64,000 bases of DNA from contig VWZS01007725.1 of assembly GCA_013397075.1 (NCBI GenBank), positions 186,001-250,000 on the forward strand, in the 5' to 3' direction. The translations under genes and the position numbers were made by a program. The stretch comes from Rhabdornis inornatus. Taxonomy: Eukaryota > Chordata > Aves > Passeriformes > Rhabdornithidae. The notes beneath the pieces were generated by a model that worked only from the letters and a program-made list of their open reading frames with translations, did not search any database and was not told the DNA's origin. Of this stretch, positions 11,305 to 22,299 are shown piece by piece (the stretch's first letter is position 1; each line of letters opens with the position of its first letter).

Positions 11305-12997
11305 GGGGGCTTTTAATTCCTTTCTGTAGTGTTCATTTACACACAACTCTCAGGGGATGAGAGGAGAGCCCAGATGATCCAGGCTGTACCACATCCTTAT
11401 TAGATTAGACACATCAACTTCCCCCAGGCCACAACCCTAAGGACAGGGAATTACATGAGTTTTCCATCTCTCCCTTCCTGTTATAATCAATAGTAAAAAA
11501 GTGAATTGCTGATAGGGGAGGAGAGTTATGTCCCTGGAGGCACATCCCCACTCCAGAGCACTTGGTCCTCTTTGGTTGCTTATAGTAACTCAGACTTTTA
11601 TCTCTCCACATTCCAGTCCTGCAGATGTGTGGTGTCATCTCTCAGAAAAAAGTCCCAAGGGAGTAAATCACTATCTCAGAGGTTTGCCTCCCATAAATCA
11701 GCATTACTTTTCTGTCTATACTGGGCCTGCTTTCCCCCTGCTTCTGTTTCCAGTCAATCAGGGAGAGCTGAGGCAGGATTACTGATTTTTAGCCACCAGA
11801 ACAGAAATTTGCCACTTGCATATCTCTAAGCACCAGTTTACTGTGCTACTGCATTTTTAGTGATGTCAAATATGCATTTAAGATTAGAGGAGACAAAGCT
11901 GTGAGTGTCTTTGAAGAGATGCTTAGGAAAGGCTTGCTATGATACAGATATACCTGAGGGCGTGTAGAAGGAGAAGAGGAGATGGGGAAGCTTTTCTTTC
12001 AGACAGGGTCTCCAGAGGCTCTTTAGTCAAGAAATTGCAGTGGCATTATTAAAAATGATAATAGTGTCATGAAAAATTAAATGGCAGGTGGCAAGCAGAG
12101 TTTAGGATGGAATAGGAGAGATGTGGATTGTTTTACTGCAGTTTATGGATATTAAAACAAGGCATTTAGAGACTGATCCAAGAACAGTTAGCTGGCATCT
12201 TATCACTGACTTCGGGGAAATCTGGATCAGGCCTTAAAAATCAGGAGGATGCTGAGTTCAACCCACTGGAGCTAATCCTGATTTACACGAATATGCAGGA
12301 GATCAGCTCAGATCTGTTGCCTGAAAATGCCTAGACCTACCTATCTGTATGGTTCTGCAGGACAGAGAAAACTCAACCCTTGCATTAATATTCCTCTACC
12401 TGTATTTCAAGGGACCAGAGACATCTCTGGATCTTCATCTTTGCATGATGCCTCAGGACACAGTTCCCTGAAGGATCTGCCACCTTTGTCCAAACTGGCC
12501 TCGAGGCACACCTGACACCTCCTTGCACCATTATCCTTCATCTCCCTGCTCTGCCAAGGCTCTCCCGCACAATGGACTGTCTGCTTCATCCCTAGTGCCC
12601 TCCTGCTCTTCTTCCAGCCTCCATGGATTGATTTTATTCCTGGAGCGAGGCAAGCTTGTAGGCAGGGCTGTTGAGGTAAGAGCTGTTGCAGTAAGAGCTG
12701 TAGAGGCTAAACTGCTTTTAAAAGCCACTTAATAAAGCTCAGCAGAAAATCTAAAATGAGTTAAAGGAAACTAATGTAAATCTCAATTTTTAAAATTCAC
12801 AACATTTATCAGTGTCCATGTGAGGCAGCACAACAGAAGTAAACATTGACTCCACTGGCTCCCCACCTACACTGCTGACAGCAGGATCAGTCCCTCTCTC
12901 TGTCTCTGGTATTGCTGTCTCAGGGCTTGTTAGATGGATGTCTGAGCTAGCACTGCCAGGATCTTTTCTCTTGTATGAGGCAAAGATCCTCCACAGT
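11305..12997. other. No gene seen
   Basis: Frames of up to 107 codons (for example plus strand 11506-11829) are Ser/Leu/Phe-rich without motifs. Short AT-rich pieces near 12047-12083 contain homeodomain-type cores but are too brief to call. Confidence 0.5.
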
Positions 12998-13726
12998 CTA
13001 AAGGAGGACAGAGGCACATTCCAGTGCTCTGGGAAAGAGCGTTTGCTGGAGGTCTTTTACATGCTGTACATCTCTGACATTCCCTGCAAGTTGCATGGCT
13101 TCTGAAGCCGCCAGGAGGGGAGGGATAATCACCTCTGTGTTCCAGTCCCTCCTCCAAAGAAAAATGTTTCTAAAATTGGCTGTGTAGAGATGCCAATTGA
13201 ATTTTGAGACGTGTCTTGAAATGCTGGTGAGGGTCAGAGAAATGACTCTGGAAATGGCCACTTGGTATTTCTTATCCTTGGTTTGTAGGCAAACTCCTCC
13301 CTGAGACAAACCTGCTGGGCTGGCTGGGAAATAAAGCAGCCCTGAGTGGTCAGTGTGCCTCCTGACAATCCCTGCTTGCAGGACTGCCCTGGCACCCCAG
13401 CCCTGGTGCCCAGCAGTGACCCCAGGGTTTCTGCACTCCCCCAGAGGCACAGACCCTTCACATCTGTGCTGCTCACCCAGGAGAACCCCATGGCTGCTCC
13501 CCAGGGCTTTGCAGCTCCGTGCATGGTGCCCAGCACATGGGTGCCCCATTCTCCAGGGACCTGGTGATTCCATGTACCACCAAGCCCAATGCTTATTCCT
13601 GGGAGCGTAAAAAATTATCACCCCCTCAGCCTTGGGTAATGACCCTTGTGACTTGCCTCTGATCATCCCCCTAAAACACACTGCTGAATTTTTGTTTTCT
13701 GAGCCCTTTTCCTCTGTAGCATCCAT
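12998..13726 (-). CDS. Longest open frame of the window, probably chance
   Basis: A 242-codon minus-strand frame is the longest in the window. Its translation shows no domain, repeat or signal peptide I recognise. The composition is uneven: Gly/His/Cys/Trp-rich over the GC-rich part (about 13340-13570) and unlike that at either end. The GC-rich segment lowers stop-codon frequency and can explain the length. A second antisense set of open frames over 13346-13610 also points to base composition rather than selection. A retroposed gene relic cannot be excluded without a protein search. Confidence 0.1.
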   Translation of the reverse strand: MDATEEKGSENKNSAVCFRGMIRGKSQGSLPKAEGVIIFYAPRNKHWAWWYMESPGPWRMGHPCAGHHARSCKALGSSHGVLLGEQHRCEGSVPLGECRNPGVTAGHQGWGARAVLQAGIVRRHTDHSGLLYFPASPAGLSQGGVCLQTKDKKYQVAISRVISLTLTSISRHVSKFNWHLYTANFRNIFLWRRDWNTEVIIPPLLAASEAMQLAGNVRDVQHVKDLQQTLFPRALECASVLL

Positions 13727-16700
13727 CAGACCACTGTCTTTTTATTCCTTCCTTCCTTCTCTTACAAAGTCTCTGCTCCAATTCGCTCCTCCAGATGAGA
13801 CCCAAAGCTGCTAGCATTTATCACTGTCACCAAAGTATCCCTTTCTTCTGTTTGCTGACACTTCACCCACCGATCCCAATTACTGGCTGTCTTTTCTTCC
13901 ATTCATACAAATTCCCCATGCAACTTTGGGTCATCAATTTTCAGCAAATGGGCTGTTGGCAAGTGCCAGGCCCTGCCTCATCCCCTTGGCTGACTGGTTG
14001 CTTCTGACACATGGTGTCCCTACTGCTCCCAGGCCAGATGAATGAAACTTTGTCAGGAGAACAGTGAATGAAGAAGAAAGACCTTGTTTCCCTTCCCACA
14101 TTCCTCCTATATTCACAAGGAAACCAGCTCTTGGTGAAAAGCATCAGGTGGGTGATCACAGAAGTCCCAGATCCAGCACCTGGTGAAGCACTGGCCCTTA
14201 GGTGGACACCACATGTAATGAAGCCCAAACTGCCCAAAGAAATGAGAATGGCCCTGTGAACTCTGAGAAGCGATGCAGGATGCACATTTATGTGGCCTGG
14301 ATGACATAGCTCTTAGTCACACAGATCTCATCAACAGGTCAAAGGGGGCCTTCAGCATAATCTTTCCTGTGCTGGGAGTCAAGCATTTATTTAACCCCTT
14401 GGGAGATCAGGCTAGTCCTTCTCCTCCCCAGCCTGTTGTTGGCTTGTTTTGGAGTGTCTGGGAGCACTGTGGAGATGGTCCCAGCTAAACACTTCTCTGT
14501 CTGCATGTGTCTGCAGTGTGCTCCTGCCTCAGCACGGGCTGCACTGTGGCATTTGCAGTTAAATGCTGAAATCAAATCAATAGCGTCTCCACAGCCTTTT
14601 GCACCTGCCAGTGCATCCACGTGTCACTCCTCCATGTCCCTGGCTTATGGAATTGGTCATAGGCGAGGAGGGAGAAATTTTTATAGGATTCCCTTGTAAA
14701 AGCCCTGAAAGCAGGCACATTGGGATGCTAGTAATAATCCTTCTGTTTCTTAGCATATGATAACTGCCTCCTAAAATATTAATCAAATCATGTCATGTGA
14801 TCCTAAAAATAGGCTTTCCAATTCCACTCTGTTCTCTCCTTAAGGTTTCTTGTCTGTTGTGGTTTAACCTTTTCTGGCATTTTACCGATTGTAGCAACTG
14901 CTTTTCCAGAGTATTGCAAAACCTCGTGCCCTTTCCCAGTGTGTACACACCAATGTACATCCCTCACACACCACTCAGCTTTCCCATCATTTTGGCACAC
15001 GAATCTCCTCACCAGTATGTACATACATTAGTCCATCCAAGGATATCACAGGAATTTATTCTAACACACGGTGCTGCAAAATCCCAACATCTTTTTAGCT
15101 CAGTTACCACCTCAACCATCCTGGCCCCTCCAGGACAAGCCAGAAGATCCATACACACCTCAAGATTTTGGGGAAGCCAATCAGCATGTGATGTGTACCC
15201 TTGGCAGGTCTTGGAGCATCTGGACTTCATTACTTCCTTTCTGCTGCTGCAATGCTAATGGATGAAGTTCTATAAATATTTGATTGACCTGTCACTGCCA
15301 TGCTGCTCTCATTTATCACTTGCTCCAGTTGGATCTGAATTACTTTGGAATATTTTGTGCTGTCTCTACAGAGTGTTCAATTCTTCCTCTGCCAACCCCA
15401 CTGCCCCTTTCTCCATGCCACCTCCAATGCAGCACAGCACACAATGGAGCAGCTCCTGAAAACAGCTCTTCCTTGAAATAAAACAGAGCCAAGTGCTTGG
15501 GGCAGTGGGACAGAGAAAATGAATCTAAAAAGATGCAGAAATAACCCAGACAGGGCAGGGTGATGTATGTAGGGTGAACTCACCCTCAGTTTGAGGGAGT
15601 ACATACCACAGTGTATGAGATCAACAGCCCCTCTCTGCCATTTCCATAGTGCTGTGTCCCAAAAGAGGATCACAGATTTACAAGAAATTCAGGTAATTTG
15701 CTCGTCATGTTAACCATAGGAAGTGAGTAATTCTCTTCGCTCACTGCTCTAATCAGAGCCTGGGTATTTTACTAGCAAGGGCTCAGGAATAAATTAGGAT
15801 ATATAGTCCATACAATCAAATTCTATTCTGTTCATTTTCACTCCTGTCTTCTTTAGATTTTTACATTTGGGATGAAATCAGCAGATTTTAGGGCTTGTGG
15901 AGATTGAAATGACTGTGTTTAGTGATGCAGCCCCTGCTCACGCAGAGACCAGTGCTGCTCTGCTCATGGTAATGAGCCCCCCAGAGTGCTCCTAGCTGCC
16001 CTGGGCTGACACAAAGGCCTTTGCCTTGATCCCCCTGCAAACCCTCACTACATCTGCTCCAGCATTCCAGAGCCAGCCCAGCCCCACAGTCCTCCCCAGT
16101 GATGCCACATAGCTTTTTACTGTGGATCTACCTGCAAAATCCCAGGGCTGAGCCAGCTCTGGAAGCTGGCAAGGACTTGTGTTGGAAGTGGTGTATAAAT
16201 CCCATGGGCTGAGTTGCCTCTGCACAAATAAATCCTTCTCTCAGCCTTCAAAAAACAAAAACCTGACACATTGAGCTACTTCTATCATTAGAATTACCCC
16301 TCTCATTAGCTCTCCCCCTCTGCCTCCTCCCTTCCACGTGTCAGCAATATGCCGATCCATCCTGCTTACACCAGCTCTTACCTGCACTCCAATTACTTTC
16401 TCATCTCCCCCACTGGCTGTTTTCAATACTATTATCTGCTGCATTTGCTGGATCTGGCTTTCAAGCGTTTGACTGATGCCTGATTCCTGTAACCAGAACA
16501 TGTCTGTTGATTGGACTGTCAATGGATTTCTTGGCAGAAAGGGCACTGGGCCTTGCAAATGTGAAACTGTATTTCAATCTCATTTAGGAGGAAAGAGAAA
16601 GGGGAAAGAAAAATACCCAAAAGCTACATTTCCACTTGCTCTCTTTGAACAAGTGCTTTAAGTAAACAAGCATTTTACCTTTTTTTAATAAGGTCATTTG

Positions 16701-18011
16701 TGACATCACTCTCTTATCAGAAAAAGGAACATTTTGTGTTTTGTATTTTCAGCCCATCTTTATTTTTCAGCAAATGACTTCTTACAGATTCCTTTGTGGG
16801 GAGGGAAAGAGTGAGGAGTGGGGTGGGGGGATATATATCCATCCCTGTCTCCTGTCTGCTGCAGTGACACCTGGCTCTAACAGGAGCAAGCAAAGCCATC
16901 TCTGGTCAGCCCTCCCCACTCCTGCTTGCAGCCGGAGCCTCTCTGGCAGAATGCACCTTTGGCTTTCCTAAATAACAATGCAATTACCTTCGAAAGCTGG
17001 CAGCCAAAGTACATGCTGAGAGATGGCTACCATTAAGAAGAAATTATCTGCTCTCAGGGAATGGCCAATTTGTTAACTTGTGAAGGAGGAGAAAGATCCC
17101 AGTTACAGATCACATGGGTGAGAGAATTGTTGCTTCACCTGGGGGAATCTCCTGGGGAGTGAAGGATAAGTCCTGGGGGAATTGGATCTGGTGCCCTTTG
17201 GTCCCTGTGCTGTGCAGGTGCAAATAAGCACCATGCAGCTCTCCTCCATGCACAGGGCAGGAAGGCAGAGAGTCATTCCATAGATGAAAACCACTCATGT
17301 GGAAACAACTGAATGGTCCTGCTGCTGGACACCTCAGCTCAAACACAACTGACCTGTCACCTGCCTGTGGCTGAAGAAGGCCACCAGAATTGCTGGTATC
17401 ACCCAAAGCCCCAGGGTAAGGAGCTGCACTGGCAAAACAAAAGCAGGGGAAAGACAATTTCTGAGACAGGAAAGAATGAGGCATGAATAAATTACTTGAT
17501 ATTTAAATAAAACACTTGAGGCTGGCTTCCATGAACTGCACATTTAGAGCTCAGGTAAGCTCTCACACACAATTTTTTTTCCCACTGCCTTATCAAGGGC
17601 TCTTCAATGGATAAAATCAGGATAACTGATCTGTGCAGAAAAACTCAGATTCTGCTGAATGCTGGAGATAACCTTTGATATTGCACCTAAGTGCAGAGAG
17701 CACTGTCTCTGTGTGGCACTTCCACATCTAAATGCAACCCTAAGAAGCCCACCAGTGAGTTAGCTGGGGAAAAATCTGAAATCACTGGTGTTGACAGGAA
17801 TATCTAAAAATATCAGCATGTTCAAACTCAGAGGTTTGCTTGAGACCTTTCTGGAAGACAGAGACACTCTTTGATTGCTCGGAAATGGATCTGGTGGGCT
17901 TATAGTGCTAAATAAAGAACAGCAGAATCAGTGAGCTTTGAAGATGACAAGATTTTCTAGGTCATGTTGTCTCTTTTTTCCCCCTTGGCCAATACAGACT
18001 ATTTTGTAGAT
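13727..18011. other. No gene seen
   Basis: The longest frame here (plus strand 14797-15258, 153 codons) has Ser/Phe/Leu/His-rich content and no motif. A G-rich stretch at about 16799-16831 has runs of three to six G separated by short spacers, with one longer interruption. It may form a quadruplex, but weakly. Nothing else is recognisable. Confidence 0.5.
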
Positions 18012-18056
18012 TGTAGCCTTGAGACCTCCTTCCAAACCAACCCTAAATGTTACAAG
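18012..18056 (+). mobile_element. Possible CR1 3' tail remnant
   Basis: The sequence around GAGACCTCCTTCCAAACC, followed by CCTAAATGTTAC, resembles the end of avian CR1 elements (a GAGGTCCCTTCCAACC-type run followed by an ATTCTATG repeat). Only about 45 bases are alignable by eye and the terminal octamer repeat is not clear, so this is doubtful. Confidence 0.25.
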
Positions 18057-19344
18057 CAATGCAGTTGGACAACTGCTTAGTAGATACACACAGGCATCAG
18101 CTTTGTAGGTGCTGAAGCTGTTAGGGAATGGCTGGTAATCTAAGCAAGTATGTTTTGAATATTTATTACCTTTTTAAAAGGAATGAGCTGGGAAAAAAAA
18201 GTAGTCTGGAAGAGGGTTGTGCAGAAAACCCCTCCCTGAAAAGGGATGAATCACTTTCTTCCCTCCCAACAGACCTGATCTGCTGCTCCCATCTCTCCCC
18301 CTTGCCGTGGGCTCCTGGCTAGGGTGAAGCAGCCCAGATGTGGAGGAGGGGATGGACATGAAACTAGTGCCTTTCCAAACCTGGAAAAACAGGTAAAACT
18401 GGACTGTCTAAAAGTCTAAAAGTCAGAGCAGAGGCAGAGCCAGGCCTGCCATGGGAGATGGAGGGAGGAGAGGGTTGTCAACAGAGGGCAGAGTGTGGTA
18501 CTGGGATTTCTGGAGAGTTGGGTCCATTTCTTCTTCTAGAGAGAATGAACCTTCTTTTTTATCACTCTCCTGACTTTTCCAGCAGAGACATTGCACAATC
18601 ACTGGTGCCTGTAGTGAGGAAAATGTAAACATGTCAGGAAATACAGACTTAGTGTAGCATCTGTGGTCCCCTCTAGGCCAAGGGGTGGTCTCAAAGGATG
18701 GGTCATCATGCAGTGAACTCAAAGAGGGTGAAGCAAACACATCTGCAGGAGACAAATCAACTCCTACAGAGCTGTCTAGGAGTCCTGGGCTTTCAGCTCA
18801 AAAATCCCATTCTGGGGAAGTGAAATAGGCTCATGAGAAGCTTCTTGGCTTCTCCAGTAAAACTTGAAGGAAAGGCATGGCTTCACCAGAACTGATTTGC
18901 AAAAATCCAGACTATTTCAGTCCTGGTACTGGACTTCTGCATTTTACAGATGTTTATGTCCAAGCCAGAACCTTGTTTCTCACAGCCTCAATCAAAGCTT
19001 CAGCTTCAGGCAAACCTACCCTGAGGTTCCCTCACTGAGCCCCGAGGAAGAGGAGGTGGGATGGGAGGCAGGTTTGGGTGCTATGGACTCATTGCTGTGA
19101 AACAGGGGCTCTGGGCTCTCTGCTGGGAGCCAGGGAAGCTAGCCTGCCAGGTTGCACTGCTAGCCTGCCTGTTGCAGAGTTCTGGAGGGAAGCACAGTAG
19201 GGAAATGCTGACAGAAAGGAGGGAGAGTGAAGCCCACAGCAGCCTCGAAAGCAGCAGCATTAGCAGCAGGCCAAGAGGAGGCTATTCCACTGATACATCT
19301 CGTCTTCCCACTCCCCATCATGCCAGCAGCCTCTTTAGCTTCGC
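18057..19344. other. No gene seen
   Basis: Short frames only. An 8-bp tandem pair (GTCTAAAA twice, about 18407-18422) is the only local repeat noticed. Confidence 0.5.
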
Positions 19345-19435
19345 AGGGAGGTTGTGAGGATTCATTAGTTAATGTTTGTGAAGTGCTGTATAGATGGAGA
19401 GAGCTGTGTAAGTGCTAAGTATTATTATTATTAGA
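19345..19435 (+). mobile_element. Ancient amniote SINE-type 3' tail
   Basis: The segment reads as a GTTGTGAGGATTCATTAGTTA-like start, a TGTTTGTGAAGTGCTGTATAG core, then GTGTAAGTGCTAAGTATTATT with ATT repeats. This follows the 3' end I recall for AmnSINE1/L3-type elements (a 'tgtaaagcgctttgagatcc ... gctatataaatgcaaagtattatt' pattern). The match is in landmark order rather than exact sequence. The family name is tentative. Confidence 0.55.
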
Positions 19436-20474
19436 GACAGTCACTGTTAAGGCAATGGATATGCTCTTAAGTGTCATTTCATATTTAATTAACGTACAAT
19501 AATTGTCTTCCTAAACCTGCAGGTAAATCTTTATTCCTGACACTTCCTTTAAAGAGACATTGCAGCAGAGCTGCTGCTAATGGGCCTCCTCCCTGCTGGT
19601 CTGCTAGGGAGGAGTGGGAGTAGCTGGGAGCAGGAGAAGCAGAGCCACAGGGAAAGAAAGACAGCCAAGGCTCTTTTTGTTCTCTCCACCACACCTCTGT
19701 GCACACACAGCAGCCCCACAGTGAAATGAGGTGACCTGAAAAGTTTGCTTGGCCAGCCCAAGGGAGGTGGATGCTGTCCCCCGAGTGGAGGACAGAGCTC
19801 CTGGGTTTTCCCTGAGGTCAGGCTCCTGGCAGCATCAGCTGAGCACTGCACGTGTCTTCTGAGTAACTAAACACAGCTGCAGCTGTGCACCTTGTCATTA
19901 TCAGCAGAATTAAAGACATTTTTAAAAAGCAGGCTAGAGAAGCTTGAAGGTACAGAACTGGGAATTTCCCTGCTGTTTTCCAGGGACATCTTTGCCAAGA
20001 AAAGGTATTCTCAGAGCTAGGCTATATATCTTTTACTGACAGAGGGAAGCAAGGAGAAATCATCTGTGGGGCCATCTGCTCCTCCAGCAAACGGGAAGGG
20101 GAAGCCACTTCTCCCACCTCCCAGAGATGTTTGCATTTTCAAGAGAGACAGGGGAAGTAAAAAAGAAGCAGTTAATCATTAGCTCAGAAGTGACACACCT
20201 ACAGGAGACACAGGAAGACGCCTGGGCCTTCCATGTCAGTCTTTGTTACCCAAACACCTCTTTTCTCTAAAATTTGTTGACAGATTTGTGCCCTCTATGG
20301 GCATATCCCCAAAAAGCCCAAAGGACAATTTTCCTGTGGCTGTCCCTGGCATGCTCAGGGGAGTCACAGATGCTGTGGAGGGAGTACCAAGCACTGCACC
20401 TTCACCTTTGTGATCCCCTTGTCTTGACAGGCAGCTGCCCCCACCCTACATTGCTCTGCCCTTACTCCCTTCCA
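19436..20474. other. No gene seen
   Basis: A homeodomain-type TTAATTAACG lies at about 19485-19494. Frames of up to 100 codons on the minus strand (19549-19851) are Ser/Leu/Pro/Cys-rich and not coding-like. Confidence 0.5.
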
Positions 20475-20543
20475 GTTCCCACAACAACCCTAATCTTATC
20501 GTCTCAGTGTTCCCCACAACAACCCTAATGTGATTGTCTGAAT
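20475..20543. repeat. 34-35 bp tandem duplication, two copies
   Basis: Unit one (20475-20508) and unit two (20509-20543) both begin GTTCCC and share ACAACAACCCTAAT followed by a variable region ending AT/GTCT. The copies differ at several positions and by one inserted C. A third copy starts (GTTCCTC) but breaks off at once. Confidence 0.8.
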
Positions 20544-20629
20544 GTTCCTCATCAGCATTAAGTGCTCTGGAGGTCACAGGTGATAAAGCTCCTGCCACTG
20601 CCAAGGACCAGCTCCAGCCCCAGTGCCAC

Positions 20630-20745
20630 CCCCCCTTTCTCTCCCCATGGCCTTAAGGGCAGCCAAAGTGACAGAGCCCTGGGAACTCCCTCCAGCCTCC
20701 CCCTCCAACCTCCCCCTTTCCTCCTCTGCTCTCATCTATTGCATT
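20630..20745. repeat. Pyrimidine-rich tract
   Basis: The plus strand is strongly C/T-rich, with repeated CCTCCCCCTCC-type runs at 20694-20727. It lies about 40 bases before an equally biased purine tract, so the two arms are roughly complementary and could pair imperfectly. Confidence 0.7.
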
Positions 20746-20780
20746 TGCAAGGCTTTCCTCTGTGGCTTTTGACATCAGCT

Positions 20781-20813
20781 GGGGAGGGGGAGAGGAGGGC
20801 AAGGAGGGGAGGG
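20781..20813 (+). other. G-rich purine tract, likely G-quadruplex motif
   Basis: Within 33 bases there are five runs of three to five G separated by spacers of one to six bases, meeting the usual four-tract quadruplex rule. No promoter or gene is visible next to it. Confidence 0.65.
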
Positions 20814-20845
20814 CAGGCAAGAGAAGAGGGGTGCTATCAGGGTAG

Positions 20846-22090
20846 AGAACCTGGAACCCCTGAAAGCAAGGGTGTGTGGGCAAGAGGGGCTGCAAAATGC
20901 AGGAGAAACAGTGGCCACTGAACAGCTGTGCAGGAGCTGCAGCAAGAGGGAGGACGTCAGCTGGCAGCTCATGGTGAGATTTAAAAATGTAAACTCAGAT
21001 GTAAGGTCAGGCTGGGGGTTACAGGAAAATCGGTCAATTTTTTAGTCTGATTTCGGGTGTAACCTCTTGTGGTTCAGAACATAACAGAGGTCAGTGAATT
21101 GGCAAAGTGCTGTCAAGCCCTCAGGATGCTCTCCTGGCATCTCAGGCTACCACAATTGACTGTTTAATTGCCAGGTCGGGGGAAAGAGGCCAATGTGTGC
21201 TCAGAGAGAGATGGAACTGGAAGGGCTGGGGCAAGGGCCAGACTGCTGCCTGAAAGGGATATTTGTGAAATTCATCCTCAATGCAGGCATCACATTCCTG
21301 TGATTTGTGGCTAAAGGAAAAGACCCTTTGTGACAACACTTCTCACTTTCCCTGCAAGCCATGCACTTTGCAGTTTTTCCTGGATTCCCAAATGGCTTCA
21401 CTTGCCAGAAATACCTTTCACCAACTATCCATCCTAGCAGACACAAGATCTGCACTCATCACCTCCTGCTGCCCTTCCTCTGACTGTGTCAGCACCCCTT
21501 GCCATGCAGAAGCTTTTGTACCAGGCCAGACTGCCATAACCCTGGTGCTTTCCAGAGCACACCCCCTCTGTGGCCCCTCACAAACACAACCTTAGGTACC
21601 TTTTCAGACTCTGTAATTCACAGACATGGCTCATTATGTTCATTGCACTTCTTTCCCTAAGGAATCAGACTGATGTCTTTTTACTATCCAAAAGCCTATT
21701 TCCATGACTTCTTGTCCTGTATATGTCTTCAGCAGATCTTTGGGGAGATGGTTTGGAGGGTCTGTCCACTTTTATTTCCTTCACAGTGGCTAAAAAGAAC
21801 CCCACAGTTAACCCCAAAACTTCTTCTGGGCTGGTTTTATTCTTTCTACCCAGCTGAAGTCTAGAAAGGAGAAGCAGTGGAGATGTACTTGACGAAGGAG
21901 AGACATAAAGAGACACCTCAAGTTAGCATATAAAATCAAAACCTAAAACCATTGAAAGTCTCAATAAACAGGTGAAAAATAATGTATTCACTTACTGCTG
22001 ACATGATCTCCTATCTGACATACTGAATAATGGCATGAATTTTTAATCCATCTTCGGGGCAGAGGTTGAACTCTCTATAGAAACGTCTCA
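20846..22090. other. No gene seen
   Basis: Frames of up to 104 codons (plus strand 21281-21595) lack motifs. No repeat family is recognisable. Confidence 0.5.
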
Positions 22091-22204
22091 TATGTTTTGG
22101 ATATTGCTGTTAGTTAGTATTATCAATATTCTCTTTCCCCCAAGAGCTTTCTTCAGTAGTCATCACCTGTGTTGCAGGTTATCCAGCAGAAAACTGGAAC
22201 AACG

Positions 22205-22206
<2 letters not shown>

Positions 22207-22291
<85 letters not shown>

Positions 22292-22298
22292 AAAGAAA
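22207..22298 (+). repeat. (AAAG)n tetranucleotide microsatellite
   Basis: There are 21 uninterrupted AAAG units (22207-22290), then one extra A and two more units to 22299. The tract is pure purine on the plus strand, so it may adopt triplex (H-DNA) structure. Such an uninterrupted array is expected to vary in length between individuals. The Lys/Glu/Arg-repeat frame that crosses it is an artefact of the repeat. Confidence 0.98.
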
Positions 22299-22299
22299 G

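Noticed and set aside
14797..15258. 153-codon plus-strand frame with Ser/Phe/Leu content
   Set aside because: No start context, domain or splice support; three overlapping frames occur on the opposite strand.
16799..16831. G-rich stretch as a quadruplex
   Set aside because: One spacer is much longer than usual, so it fails the standard motif rule; mentioned only as a weak possibility.
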